NCBI RefSeq assembly: GCF_001894805.1
Contig: NZ_BCWX01000004.1
Coordinates: 558,001 to 622,000, forward strand
Reading direction: 5' to 3'
Source: Rhodococcus globerulus NBRC 14531
Lineage (GTDB): Bacteria > Actinomycetota > Actinomycetes > Mycobacteriales > Mycobacteriaceae
DNA length: 64,000 bases
Shown: positions 56,088 through 64,000 of the stretch, piece after piece
Layout: each line of letters begins with the position of its first letter
Numbering within the stretch: the stretch's first letter is position 1
Notes under the pieces: model-generated
What the model was told of the DNA's origin: nothing
Databases searched by the model: none
The model's input: the letters and a program-made list of their open reading frames with translations, nothing else
Made by a program: the position numbers and the translations under genes

Positions 56088-56924
56088 TCACTTGATGACC
56101 GAACCAGCGTCAACCGGCAATTGAACCCCGGTGACGTAGCGTGCGGCATCACTGACCAACCACAGAATGGCGTTGCTGACGTCGCTTGATTCGACCCACC
56201 GGACAGGGAGCGCATTCGAACTTCGGAACGCGTCACTGACATCATCGAGAGTGATCTCGGATGGCTTCTTGTCCGGGCGGAAAAGCGCGTACGTGTATTC
56301 GTTGTGAATCATGTCGGTGTTGACGCCCGTCGGGTGTACCGAATTGACCCTGATCATGTGCGGCGCAAGCTCGTTCGCCAGCGACTTCATCAGGCCAACC
56401 ACGCCGTGCTTGGCAGCGGCATAGTGTGCCAGGTTTCCCAGGCCCTTGATCCCGGCAGTGGAACTGGTGAGGACGATCGCGCCACCGTCGCCGTGTGCCT
56501 CGAGATGCGGCAGCGCGGCCCTCACTGTCTTGAACACACCGGTGAGGTTGATCGCGATCATGTCGTCCCACATGTCGTCGGTGAGGTTCTCGGCCGGAGC
56601 GAAACTCGCGATGCCCGCGTTTGCGAGCACGATGTCGAGGCGTCCGAGTTGCGAAACGCCCTCGTCGACTGCGGCTCTCAAGCCGGCTGAATCACGAACA
56701 TCGGTGTGGGTGGCAATAATTCGACGACCCAGTGCTTCGACCTGCCGAACCGTCTCGTTCAAATCTTCGGCAGTGGCCAGGGGATATCCCACTGATCCCA
56801 CCTGATCGCACAGGTCGATCGCGATGATATCCGCGCCCTCCTGCGCCAATGTTGTTGCATGAGAGCGTCCCTGACCCCGCGCGGCACCGGTGATGAAGGC
56901 AACTTTGCCGTCCAGCTGACCCAT
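56088..56924 (-). CDS. Mycofactocin-type short-chain dehydrogenase
   Basis: A 278-residue SDR. The cofactor motif TGAARGQGRSHA, the DLC-containing loop after DIIAID and the inserted segment VGSVGYPLATAEDLNETVRQ match the mycofactocin-associated SDR group, which keep bound nicotinamide. Catalytic Ser, Tyr and Lys are in VLTSSTAG and HYAAAKHG. It would oxidise an alcohol with electrons passing to mycofactocin. No mycofactocin biosynthesis genes lie in the window. Confidence 0.85.
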   Translation of the reverse strand: MGQLDGKVAFITGAARGQGRSHATTLAQEGADIIAIDLCDQVGSVGYPLATAEDLNETVRQVEALGRRIIATHTDVRDSAGLRAAVDEGVSQLGRLDIVLANAGIASFAPAENLTDDMWDDMIAINLTGVFKTVRAALPHLEAHGDGGAIVLTSSTAGIKGLGNLAHYAAAKHGVVGLMKSLANELAPHMIRVNSVHPTGVNTDMIHNEYTYALFRPDKKPSEITLDDVSDAFRSSNALPVRWVESSDVSNAILWLVSDAARYVTGVQLPVDAGSVIK

Positions 56925-57042
56925 TCGACTGCTCCTTCGACCGTGCGACGACGCCCGAGTGCATTCTGCAACTCGCGCATCACGTTACGTCACCGCCTGT
57001 CGCCAGGTAGGCGATCTGCGAAGATCGCCGCTCTGCAAAAGG

Positions 57043-59202
57043 TCAGCCGGGCAACGGAATGACGATGCCGGGAAGGATCTCGATCGAACGGGGCCGCTGC
57101 GGGATCTGCGGAATCTCCACCGGCGGCAACCCCGGAATGTTCAGCGTGGTGGAAGGCGGGGTAGCTGCCCCAGTGCTGCGGTCGTTCGGCGACGTCGCAC
57201 CGGAGTTGGCGGGAACACCGGCCTGTCCACCGATCGGATCCGGCCACGGGAAGGTCTCGACGTCGGACCCCTTGAGAGCGCCGTCCATGGTGCTCTTCCA
57301 AATATCGGCCGGAAGCCCCGAACCGTAGATCAAGCCGCCGTTGTAGTTGGTGATGGCTTGGGCATCGGAAGTGCCGATCCACACCGCCGTGGACAAGGAC
57401 GGTGTGTAACCGACCATCCAGGCGTCCTTGTTCTGACCGGTGTCACCGAGCTGAGCGGTTCCGGTCTTCGAAGCAACGGCGCGACCACCGGCCAGCGCGT
57501 GTCCATTGGAGTACGACGCGATCGGCAGCATCGCCTGCGTGACGTTTTCGGCGACGGCAGCGTCGAGTCGACGCTCACCGGGGGAGACCGGACGATCGAG
57601 TAGAACTTCACCTTCGGCCGTCACCACCTTCTGGATGAAGTGCGGCTGCTGGTAGACCCCGGAGTTGGCAAGAGTTGCATAAGCGGACGCCATGTCGATG
57701 ACGCGGGACTGATACTGCCCGAGCACAATTCCGTTCTCCGGCGGGTCACCCTCCTGGGTCAGGGTGGGGTAGTCGAGCCCAGGAATTCGCTCGGGGATAC
57801 CGGCCAGGTGAGCCGCGTCGGCGATCTTCTGCGGACCGTTCTCCATCGACAGCATCAGGCGGTAGAAGCTGGTGTTGAGCGAACGCTTCAGCGCCTCCGC
57901 GATGGTGCAGGTTCCGCAGGATTCACCGCCGACGTTTCCGATGGTCACACCATTGATCGTGAGCGGCGAACTGTCGAAGCGGGCCGAGAGCGGGATGTCT
58001 TCCATCAACGCGGCCACCAGTCCGAAGACCTTGAACGCCGAACCCGTCTGCAACGGCGCCTGGGCGTAGTCGAAACCAGCGCCGTCCGTGCCGCCGTAGT
58101 AGGCGGAAACTCCACCGGTCCGTGGGTTGATGGATACCGCCGCGGTGCGCAGTTCCTCCGGTTCTCCGTCGAGGTTCTTGCTCACCGCGTTGAGCGCGGC
58201 TTCCTGCGCCTGAGGATCGATAGTGGTCGTGATCTGTAGGCCTGCCGTGTTCAGCGTCTCGTCACTGATACCGGCTTCGGCAAGTTCCTTGAGGACCTGC
58301 GTCTTGATGTGGCCTTCCGGGCCGGGAGCCTGATTCAGATCAGTGGGGCGGTTGGCCGCGGCGACAACGGGAAACGTCATCGCGTCACGATCCGCCTTGG
58401 CGAGTGTCCCCAAGTCGGCCATTCCGTTGAGCACGTAGTTCCATCGCGCTTCGAGCGCGGGGAGATTGGTCTCCGGATCGAGGAAGGAGGGACTCTGGAT
58501 CACGGAAGCGAGAACAGCGCCTTCGCCGACGGTCAGGTCGCTGACCGGCTTGTCGAAGTACGCATTCGACGCCGCTGCGATGCCGTACGCACCGCGTCCG
58601 AAGTAGATGGTGTTCAGGTACGCCGCAAGGATGTCGTCCTTGGACCACTCGCGCGCCATCTTGGCGGAGATGACAAGCTCACGCATCTTTCTGTCGATAC
58701 TGCGCTTGTCGCCGACCAACACGTTCTTCACGTATTGCTGGGTGATGGTGGATCCACCGCCGGCGCTTTCCTTGCCCATGATGTTGTCGCGGGCCGCGCG
58801 CGCGAATCCCGAAATCGAGAAGCCAGGGTTGGTGTAGAAATTGCGGTCCTCGGCGGAGAGGACGGCGTCGCGAACATGAATCGGAATGGCCGACAACGCA
58901 ACTTCGGTGCGGTTGCCCTCCGGGGGGACCACCTTCCCGAGCACGGTGGTGCCGTCGGCCATGTAGATGGTGGAGACCTGCTTGGTCTGCATGTCAGCGG
59001 GACGAGGAACCTCCGTGCGACTGTAGGCAACAGCAAACACCGACGCGGGCACGATGATCATGAGCAGTACGAGCACGTAGATCGTCCGCCGGACGAACCG
59101 CCACTTGGAGCGCTTCTTCTTGGCCGGTTTCCCCGGGTTGCCGGAGCGACGCGAAGTCGATGCAGCACCACCTGCCGCATTCGATCTGTTCGATGGACTC
59201 AC
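57043..59202 (-). CDS. Class A penicillin-binding protein, second paralogue
   Basis: A 719-residue class A PBP, paralogous to the gene at 26805. It has a short basic cytoplasmic tail, one membrane helix (about 40-62), the GT51 motif EDRNFYTNPG (118-127), [11 protein letters not shown], the transpeptidase [12 protein letters not shown] and KTGTAQLGD. The C-terminal Pro-rich tail is shorter. The Pro/Gln-rich N-terminus of ponA is missing, so localisation signals may differ. Both should polymerise and cross-link peptidoglycan. Confidence 0.92.
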   Translation of the reverse strand: MSPSNRSNAAGGAASTSRRSGNPGKPAKKKRSKWRFVRRTIYVLVLLMIIVPASVFAVAYSRTEVPRPADMQTKQVSTIYMADGTTVLGKVVPPEGNRTEVALSAIPIHVRDAVLSAEDRNFYTNPGFSISGFARAARDNIMGKESAGGGSTITQQYVKNVLVGDKRSIDRKMRELVISAKMAREWSKDDILAAYLNTIYFGRGAYGIAAASNAYFDKPVSDLTVGEGAVLASVIQSPSFLDPETNLPALEARWNYVLNGMADLGTLAKADRDAMTFPVVAAANRPTDLNQAPGPEGHIKTQVLKELAEAGISDETLNTAGLQITTTIDPQAQEAALNAVSKNLDGEPEELRTAAVSINPRTGGVSAYYGGTDGAGFDYAQAPLQTGSAFKVFGLVAALMEDIPLSARFDSSPLTINGVTIGNVGGESCGTCTIAEALKRSLNTSFYRLMLSMENGPQKIADAAHLAGIPERIPGLDYPTLTQEGDPPENGIVLGQYQSRVIDMASAYATLANSGVYQQPHFIQKVVTAEGEVLLDRPVSPGERRLDAAVAENVTQAMLPIASYSNGHALAGGRAVASKTGTAQLGDTGQNKDAWMVGYTPSLSTAVWIGTSDAQAITNYNGGLIYGSGLPADIWKSTMDGALKGSDVETFPWPDPIGGQAGVPANSGATSPNDRSTGAATPPSTTLNIPGLPPVEIPQIPQRPRSIEILPGIVIPLPG

Positions 59203-59314
59203 TTACACACTCCCGGTCGGGGACATGACCTCACAGCATCATTGCACCAGGGTGTTGTCTCGATCAGATAACTCCCGGCAACTGCGATACCGAAACGTCA
59301 CACTACCGGGAGCT

Positions 59315-59533
59315 CTACTGCCGACGCTCCGCGCGAACCGCTTTCCGGTATCCGCGGTACGCAAAGCCCAGCGCAATGACGCAACCGAGCAGCACCAGCG
59401 ACGGCGTCACCCCTGGGTCACCTTTGACGATTGAGACCACAGCGCTGATCAACGCCATGAGAGCAAACACCGAGATGAAGCCGGCGATGAGCTCCATTCG
59501 CTGGGCGCGCGAAGCCCGTCTCATATGCACCAC
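59315..59533 (-). CDS. Small membrane protein
   Basis: A 72-residue protein with two hydrophobic helices (ELIAGFISVFALMALISAVV and SLVLLGCVIALGFAYRG) and a basic tail. Two starts are possible: GTG at 59533 or ATG at 59524; both lie inside a 29-bp tandem repeat. It follows the sugar permease gene by 45 bp on the same strand. The function is unknown. Confidence 0.55.
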   Translation of the reverse strand: MVHMRRASRAQRMELIAGFISVFALMALISAVVSIVKGDPGVTPSLVLLGCVIALGFAYRGYRKAVRAERRQ

Positions 59534-59579
59534 GCGCGCGAAGCCCGCCTCATATGCACCACGCGCGCGAAGCTCGCAT
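59506..59579. repeat. 29-bp tandem repeat over the small membrane gene start
   Basis: GCGCGCGAAGCCC-type units recur at 59511, 59540 and 59569 (period 29), about 2.6 copies, each containing CATATGCACCACG between them. On the minus strand each unit supplies GTGCATATGAG, so the start codon context is duplicated. Confidence 0.75.
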
Positions 59580-60415
59580 CACGACTTGACGCCGCCTGCG
59601 GTCAGGCCTGCGATGATCCGTCGCTGGAAGATCAGCACCATGATCACGAGGGGGATCATCACGAGGGTGCCACCAGCCATGATGGAGGTGTACGGCGTGA
59701 CAAAGGGATCGGTGCCGGAGAATTTGGCCATCGCCACGGTGACGGGCGCTGTTTTGTCGCTCGAGAGCTGCAGTGCCAGCAGGTACTCGTTGACCGTCGC
59801 GATGAACGCGAGGATCGCGGTGGTGAACAGTGCCGGCGCGGCGAGCGGCAGCATGATCAGCCGGAAAGCCTGGCCGCGGGTGGCACCGTCGATGCGTGCG
59901 GCTTCTTCGAGTTCCCAGGGGAGTTCGGAGAAGAAGGAGGTCAGCGTGTACACCGTGAGCGGTAGGACAAACGAGATGTTGGGAATGATCAGCGCTTTGT
60001 AGCTGCCGATCCACCCGAGGTCAGTGAACATCTGGAACAACGGCGTCACGAGTGCGACGACGGGAAACATGGACGCGCCGAGGATGATGCCGGTGACGAA
60101 GTATTTGCCACGGAAGTCGAACCGTGAGAGTGCGTACGCCGTGAAGACACCGACGACCAGAGCGACAAGAGTGGTAGCGCCGGCGATGATGAGGCTGTTC
60201 ATCAGAGCCCGGGTGAAGTTCACCTTGGCGTCTGGATCGAGCGCTGCCGTGAAGTTGGAGAATGTGAGGTTCTCGGGCCACAGTGAGGTCGAGAAGGTCT
60301 CAGACGGGTCACGCAGAGCCGTCACGATCATCCAGTAGCAAGGAGCCAGTCCCCACACGATGATCAGGACGACGCCGATGTAGGTGCCGATCTTGCCGCG
60401 TAGTGCCTTGTTCAT
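59579..60415 (-). CDS. Carbohydrate ABC importer permease, MalG/SugB-like
   Basis: A 278-residue permease with six helices and the EAA loop ELEEAARIDGATRGQAFRLI. LGLW-like start (IGVVLIIVWGLAPCYWMIV) and ALSRFDFRGK are typical of MalG-type subunits. Its ATG overlaps the MalF-type stop by 4 bp. It forms the channel for a sugar or glycoside. Confidence 0.9.
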   Translation of the reverse strand: MNKALRGKIGTYIGVVLIIVWGLAPCYWMIVTALRDPSETFSTSLWPENLTFSNFTAALDPDAKVNFTRALMNSLIIAGATTLVALVVGVFTAYALSRFDFRGKYFVTGIILGASMFPVVALVTPLFQMFTDLGWIGSYKALIIPNISFVLPLTVYTLTSFFSELPWELEEAARIDGATRGQAFRLIMLPLAAPALFTTAILAFIATVNEYLLALQLSSDKTAPVTVAMAKFSGTDPFVTPYTSIMAGGTLVMIPLVIMVLIFQRRIIAGLTAGGVKS

Positions 60416-61590
60416 ACCGGCTCCCCTTTCCGCTGCTTTTCCTGCGTGCTGACCGCGTTGGCTCCGAGGAATCGGACCAGGATGAAGGCCACAGCGAAGA
60501 TGATGAGGAACGTGATGGTGGACAGTGCCGATGCCGAATTGGCGCCGACGCGCATCTGATCGACCACCAGGACCGAGATGGTGGACGTGGCGGGATTGGA
60601 TCCCATCATGATTGCGGGCAGGTCGTACATGCGCAGGGCGTCCATCGTGCGGAAGAGCACGGCCACCATGAGCGCGGGCTTGACCAACGGCAACGTGATC
60701 ATGCGGAAGCGCTGCCACGCCGTTGCGCCGTCGACCTTGGCTGCTTCGTAGACGTCTGCGGGAATCATCTGCAGACCCGCGAGGATGAGCAGAGCCATGA
60801 ACGGCGCTGTTTTCCAGACGTCGGCGACGACGATCGCGAATCGAGCCGGCCACGGATCGGCCGTCCACAGGATGTTGGTGCCGAGAATCTTGTTGGCGAT
60901 GCCGTCGTTGGCAAAGATGAAGAACCACAACTTCGCGGTGACAGCGGTGGGGATGGCCCACGGAATCAGGACCGAGGCGCGCAGCAGACCGCGTCCACGG
61001 AAAGTCTTGGCCATGATCAACGCCATCGAGAGGCCGATCAGCGTCTCGAGCAGAACCGTCACGATCGTGAAACCGAAGGTATTGCCGATCGACTGCCAGA
61101 ACTGCGAGCCGAGCGTGCCGGGAGGACACGGAATCGCGCCGTTCGCAGTGTTGCAGGACTGGGTGATCCAGTTCTTGTAGTTGTCGAACCACGTGAACTG
61201 ACCGGTGACGAACATGCCGGTCTCTGGATCGAGTTTCTTGCCGTCGCTGTGCATCGACATCCAGATCGCGCGCCCGAGCGGGTACACGATGATGACTGCG
61301 AGCACGATCAACGACGGAGCGACAAACGCCCACGGCGGGACGCGTCGACGCTTTTTCGGCTTGTCGGCCGACGGTGGCGCCGGCATATCCGGAGGGGGCG
61401 GAGGTGTATCTGCAGAGTCAGGCAGAACCTTGGTCAGGGACATCCCTGTGCCCTCGGATACCGACGGCTCTTCGAGAGGTTCCGGCGCTCGGTGTCTCCC
61501 ACCAACGCCCGAACGGTCGGGACCGGTTGACCCGGCCCCGACCGTGGGGTTGGCAGGCACAGCCGCGGAAGGATCCTGCGGTTCTGCCAT
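60412..61590 (-). CDS. Carbohydrate ABC importer permease, MalF/SugA-like
   Basis: A 392-residue permease with a Pro-rich cytoplasmic extension of about 80 residues (PPPPPDMPAPPSADKPKK) before the first helix, then six or seven helices. The EAA loop is DVYEAAKVDGATAWQRFRMI. It is 20 bp after the binding-protein gene and pairs with the MalG-type gene. The long N-terminal tail is unusual for the family. Confidence 0.88.
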   Translation of the reverse strand: MAEPQDPSAAVPANPTVGAGSTGPDRSGVGGRHRAPEPLEEPSVSEGTGMSLTKVLPDSADTPPPPPDMPAPPSADKPKKRRRVPPWAFVAPSLIVLAVIIVYPLGRAIWMSMHSDGKKLDPETGMFVTGQFTWFDNYKNWITQSCNTANGAIPCPPGTLGSQFWQSIGNTFGFTIVTVLLETLIGLSMALIMAKTFRGRGLLRASVLIPWAIPTAVTAKLWFFIFANDGIANKILGTNILWTADPWPARFAIVVADVWKTAPFMALLILAGLQMIPADVYEAAKVDGATAWQRFRMITLPLVKPALMVAVLFRTMDALRMYDLPAIMMGSNPATSTISVLVVDQMRVGANSASALSTITFLIIFAVAFILVRFLGANAVSTQEKQRKGEPV

Positions 61591-61610
61591 TGCTTATTGC
61601 TCCTGGTAGA

Positions 61611-62900
61611 TCAGTTACCGGCGGTTTCGATGCCGGCCTTGGTGTCCGCCAAAGCCTGCTCGACGGTCTTCTCGCCGCGAATAGCAGCGTAGGTGTTGTC
61701 GGAAATCGACTTCGACACCTGCGTGTAGTACGGCGTGACGGGACGCGGCTGCGCGGTGGCAAGCGCTTCCTTCAGTGTCGCGAAGTACGGGAACTCTGCA
61801 AGTACTGCCGGGTCGTCGTAGACAGCTGAGAGGACGGGCGCGCCGCCGACCGCGGTGAAGTACGTCTGCGACTTCTTGGTCTGCATGAACTCGAGGAAGT
61901 CGCGTGCCGTGGCCGGAGCGTCCGAGAAGGCACTGATGCCGACGTTGTAGCCGCCGACCGTCGACGCGCCCGGTCCGTCGACACCCGGAAGGACGGTGTA
62001 GCCGTACTTGCCGGCGACCGACGTCTCTTCACCGTCGACCGAGAAGCCGGACCAGCTACGCATGAACAGGGCCTTGCCTTCACCGAAGGCGCTCTGCGAC
62101 TCACCCTCGGAGTACGTCAGTGCTTCCTGCGGGATCGTGTTGTCGGCGAAGGAATCGACGATGAACTGCACGCCTTCCTTCGTCTTGTCGTCGATCGCCG
62201 GGGTGATGCCGTCAGCTGCGACCCACGGTCCGTCGTAGGCATTGGTGATCTCGGTGGTGTTGACCGTCAGGCCTTCGTAGTTCTTGAACTGACCGACGTA
62301 GCAGGAGATGCCGGCTTCGACAGCCTTCGGGCAGTTTTCCTTGAGCTCGGCCCACGTGGTGGGAGCCTTCTCGACGAGGTCCTTGCGGTAGTACAGGAAC
62401 GCGGCGTTGGTGTTCTTGGGCGCTGCGTAGAGCTTGCCGTTGTACGTGCCCGACGCGACCGTGGACTCGAGGAGGCCCGACGTGTCGATCTTCAGGTCAC
62501 CCTCGAGCGGAGCCAGCCAGCCGTTGGCAGCAAACTGCGCGGTGTTGACGACGTCGACGCCGATGAGGTCGTACTCGTCGCTCTTGGCCTGCATGCGCTG
62601 GGTGATGTCGTCGACCTGCGCGTTGGCTTCCTTCGCCAGTGGCTTCAGGGTGACCTTCTCGTCCGGATGCTCGGCATTCCAGTCGGAGATGATGTTTTCG
62701 AGCGCCTCATTCAGGGCATCCTGGCCCTCGACGATCGTGATGGGGCCGCGGCCTTCGCTGGAGGACGATCCCCCGGATGCGGCTGTGGTGGTGGTGTCGC
62801 CGCCGTTGTCCGAATCGGACGAACAACCGGCCAGTACCAGCATCGACACTGCCGACGCTGCAATTGCAGCCCGACGCATCGCCTTCGAGTTCAGAACCAT
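61611..62900 (-). CDS. Carbohydrate ABC importer binding lipoprotein, LpqY/MalE-like
   Basis: A 429-residue lipoprotein (lipobox LAGC; Cys26) of the extracellular solute-binding family 1: EALENIISDWNAEHPDEKV, YDLIGVDVVNTAQFAANGWL, APKNTNAAFLYYRKDLVEK, and TVGGYNVGISAFSDAPATA. The start at 62900 opens into the signal peptide. Together with the two permeases and the ATPase it makes a LpqY-SugABC-like importer, which in mycobacteria recycles trehalose; another sugar is possible. Confidence 0.88.
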   Translation of the reverse strand: MVLNSKAMRRAAIAASAVSMLVLAGCSSDSDNGGDTTTTAASGGSSSSEGRGPITIVEGQDALNEALENIISDWNAEHPDEKVTLKPLAKEANAQVDDITQRMQAKSDEYDLIGVDVVNTAQFAANGWLAPLEGDLKIDTSGLLESTVASGTYNGKLYAAPKNTNAAFLYYRKDLVEKAPTTWAELKENCPKAVEAGISCYVGQFKNYEGLTVNTTEITNAYDGPWVAADGITPAIDDKTKEGVQFIVDSFADNTIPQEALTYSEGESQSAFGEGKALFMRSWSGFSVDGEETSVAGKYGYTVLPGVDGPGASTVGGYNVGISAFSDAPATARDFLEFMQTKKSQTYFTAVGGAPVLSAVYDDPAVLAEFPYFATLKEALATAQPRPVTPYYTQVSKSISDNTYAAIRGEKTVEQALADTKAGIETAGN

Positions 62901-63069
62901 GGATTCGCTCCCCGCTTGTATACGACAAAAGACATCCCGGTAGCCGACGTCACGGCATGCGCCATGAGTGCCGGCTCCCGGCATCGGCCCCTACTGTGGC
63001 ACGAGACACCCCTACTTGTTGGTATTACGGCGAACCTGAATCGTTCATGTGTCGGATTAGAGCGCCAAG

Positions 63070-64000
63070 TCAGCCGAGGCGACGGCCGTCGCTGGATGCA
63101 AAAATGTGCACCTTGCCCGGGTCGACGCGAAGATTCACGCGATCACCCTTCTGGGGCGGATTACGCCAATCACCTCGTGCCACGATCTGTTGTGGGCTGC
63201 CGCCGATAGTCGTGCGGCCGTAGACGTAGGCGTCGGACCCGAGTTCTTCGACGACGTCGACGTCCATCGGAATTCCCGCAGCGGCAATTTCGAGGTGTTC
63301 CGGACGAATTCCGAGCACAACTTCGGTCTCGGGTGTTCCGTTCAATGTTTCACGGGAAACAGGAACAACCACGTCACCGAACGCCACACCGCGATCGGTG
63401 AGGGGAAGGGTGAAGAGATTCATCGCGGGCGAACCCATGAAGCCGGCAACAAACACGTTCTTCGGCCGGTTGTAGAGCTCCCGCGGCGACGCACACTGCT
63501 GCAGGATTCCCTTGTCGAGGACGGCGACGCGGTCACCCATGGTCATGGCCTCCACCTGATCGTGCGTCACATAGACCATCGTGGTCGCGAGGCGTCGCTG
63601 CAATTGCGCGATCTGCGTACGCGTCTGCACCCGCAGTTTTGCGTCGAGGTTCGAGAGCGGCTCGTCCATCAGAAACACCTGCGGTTGGCGGACGATGGCG
63701 CGGCCCATCGCAACTCGCTGACGCTGGCCACCGGACAGCGCTTTCGGCTTGCGATCCAGGTACGGCTCCAGGTCGAGCATCTTGGCAACTTCCTCGACGC
63801 GAGCCCGGGTTTCCGTCTTGTTCGTACCCGCCAACTTGAGCGCAAATCCCATGTTCTCGGCGACCGTCATGTGCGGGTACAGGGCGTAGTTCTGGAACAC
63901 CATCGCGATGTCGCGTTCCTTGGGTTCCTGACCCGTGACGTCGCGGTCACCGATGAGAATGCGGCCACTGTGGACCTCCTCGAGACCCGCCAGCATGCGG
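63070..64000 (-). CDS. Carbohydrate ABC importer ATPase, SugC/UgpC-like, 5' end outside the window
   Basis: About 310 residues of an ABC ATPase are visible; Walker A lies beyond the window edge. The Q-loop VFQNYALYPHMTVAENMGFAL, signature ALSGGQRQRVAMGRAI, Walker B FLMDEPLSNLDAKLR and YVTHDQVEAMTM are present, with a C-terminal TOBE/OB domain (GIRPEHLEIAAAG). It precedes the binding protein gene by 170 bp on the same strand and energises the importer. Confidence 0.93.
   Translation of the reverse strand, partial: RMLAGLEEVHSGRILIGDRDVTGQEPKERDIAMVFQNYALYPHMTVAENMGFALKLAGTNKTETRARVEEVAKMLDLEPYLDRKPKALSGGQRQRVAMGRAIVRQPQVFLMDEPLSNLDAKLRVQTRTQIAQLQRRLATTMVYVTHDQVEAMTMGDRVAVLDKGILQQCASPRELYNRPKNVFVAGFMGSPAMNLFTLPLTDRGVAFGDVVVPVSRETLNGTPETEVVLGIRPEHLEIAAAGIPMDVDVVEELGSDAYVYGRTTIGGSPQQIVARGDWRNPPQKGDRVNLRVDPGKVHIFASSDGRRLG

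Noticed and set aside
59506-59579. CRISPR array at the 29-bp repeats
   Set aside because: Repeats are direct and contiguous with no unique spacers, fewer than three full units, and no cas genes nearby.

Overview
The window looks like a high-GC actinobacterial chromosome, most likely Rhodococcus and probably the R. erythropolis/qingshengii group. This is inferred from gene content, mycobacterium-like synteny and codon usage; no search was run. The block rpsF-ssb-rpsR-rplI-dnaB (17.9-14.4 kb, minus strand), the ponA / GT87 membrane glycosyltransferase / DUF5318 group (25.2-30.0 kb) and the padR-ino1 pair (32.7-34.3 kb) correspond to the M. tuberculosis Rv0046c-Rv0058 region. No tRNA, rRNA, insertion sequence, prophage or CRISPR array was seen.

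Layout. 1-7.9 kb: a partial alpha/beta hydrolase, two tandem secreted M23 lipoproteins with the 3' remnant of a third copy, a serine beta-lactamase-like lipoprotein, a hypothetical protein and a hotdog thioesterase. 8-13.6 kb: a phosphotriesterase-family hydrolase, a GntR regulator, a KstD-like flavoprotein and an acyl-CoA thioesterase, probably a small catabolic locus. 13.6-18 kb: replication and ribosomal genes, with DnaA-box-like sequences upstream of dnaB and a 26-bp inverted repeat around a small membrane gene. 18-30 kb: two GT87-type glycosyltransferases, a GNAT acetyltransferase, a large HTH-STAND-WD40 signalling protein, a small LuxR-type regulator and a class A PBP. 30-42 kb: three tandem DUF1707 membrane proteins, padR-ino1 with a palindromic operator, a 2OG-Fe(II) oxygenase, an FadH-like reductase, a MocR regulator divergent from a flavin split-barrel protein, and an slipin/NfeD pair.

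42.1-50.1 kb is a tightly coupled organosulfur cluster. It has a divergent IclR regulator with a palindromic site, an SsuABC/TauABC-like ABC importer, a DszB-like desulfinase, two SsuD-like flavin monooxygenases, a class II aldolase-like protein and a second substrate-binding-fold protein without a signal peptide. The implied route is uptake of a sulfonate or sulfinate, oxidative or hydrolytic removal of sulfur, and processing of the carbon product.

The most notable discovery is at 50.1-51.6 kb: a retron. A 422-residue retron-type reverse transcriptase (YADD) is preceded by a roughly 167-nt region whose ends form a 22-bp inverted repeat (a1/a2) enclosing msr-like and msd-like hairpins. There is no co-directional effector gene; next to it lie a start-less gene remnant and a strong nested hairpin.

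52-64 kb: a TetR/enoyl-CoA isomerase pair with a 26-bp palindrome, a small P-loop kinase, a metallo-beta-lactamase-fold protein with a flavodiiron-type metal motif, a YbjN-like protein, a mycofactocin-type SDR, a second class A PBP, and a carbohydrate ABC importer (permeases, lipoprotein and a partial ATPase running off the end).
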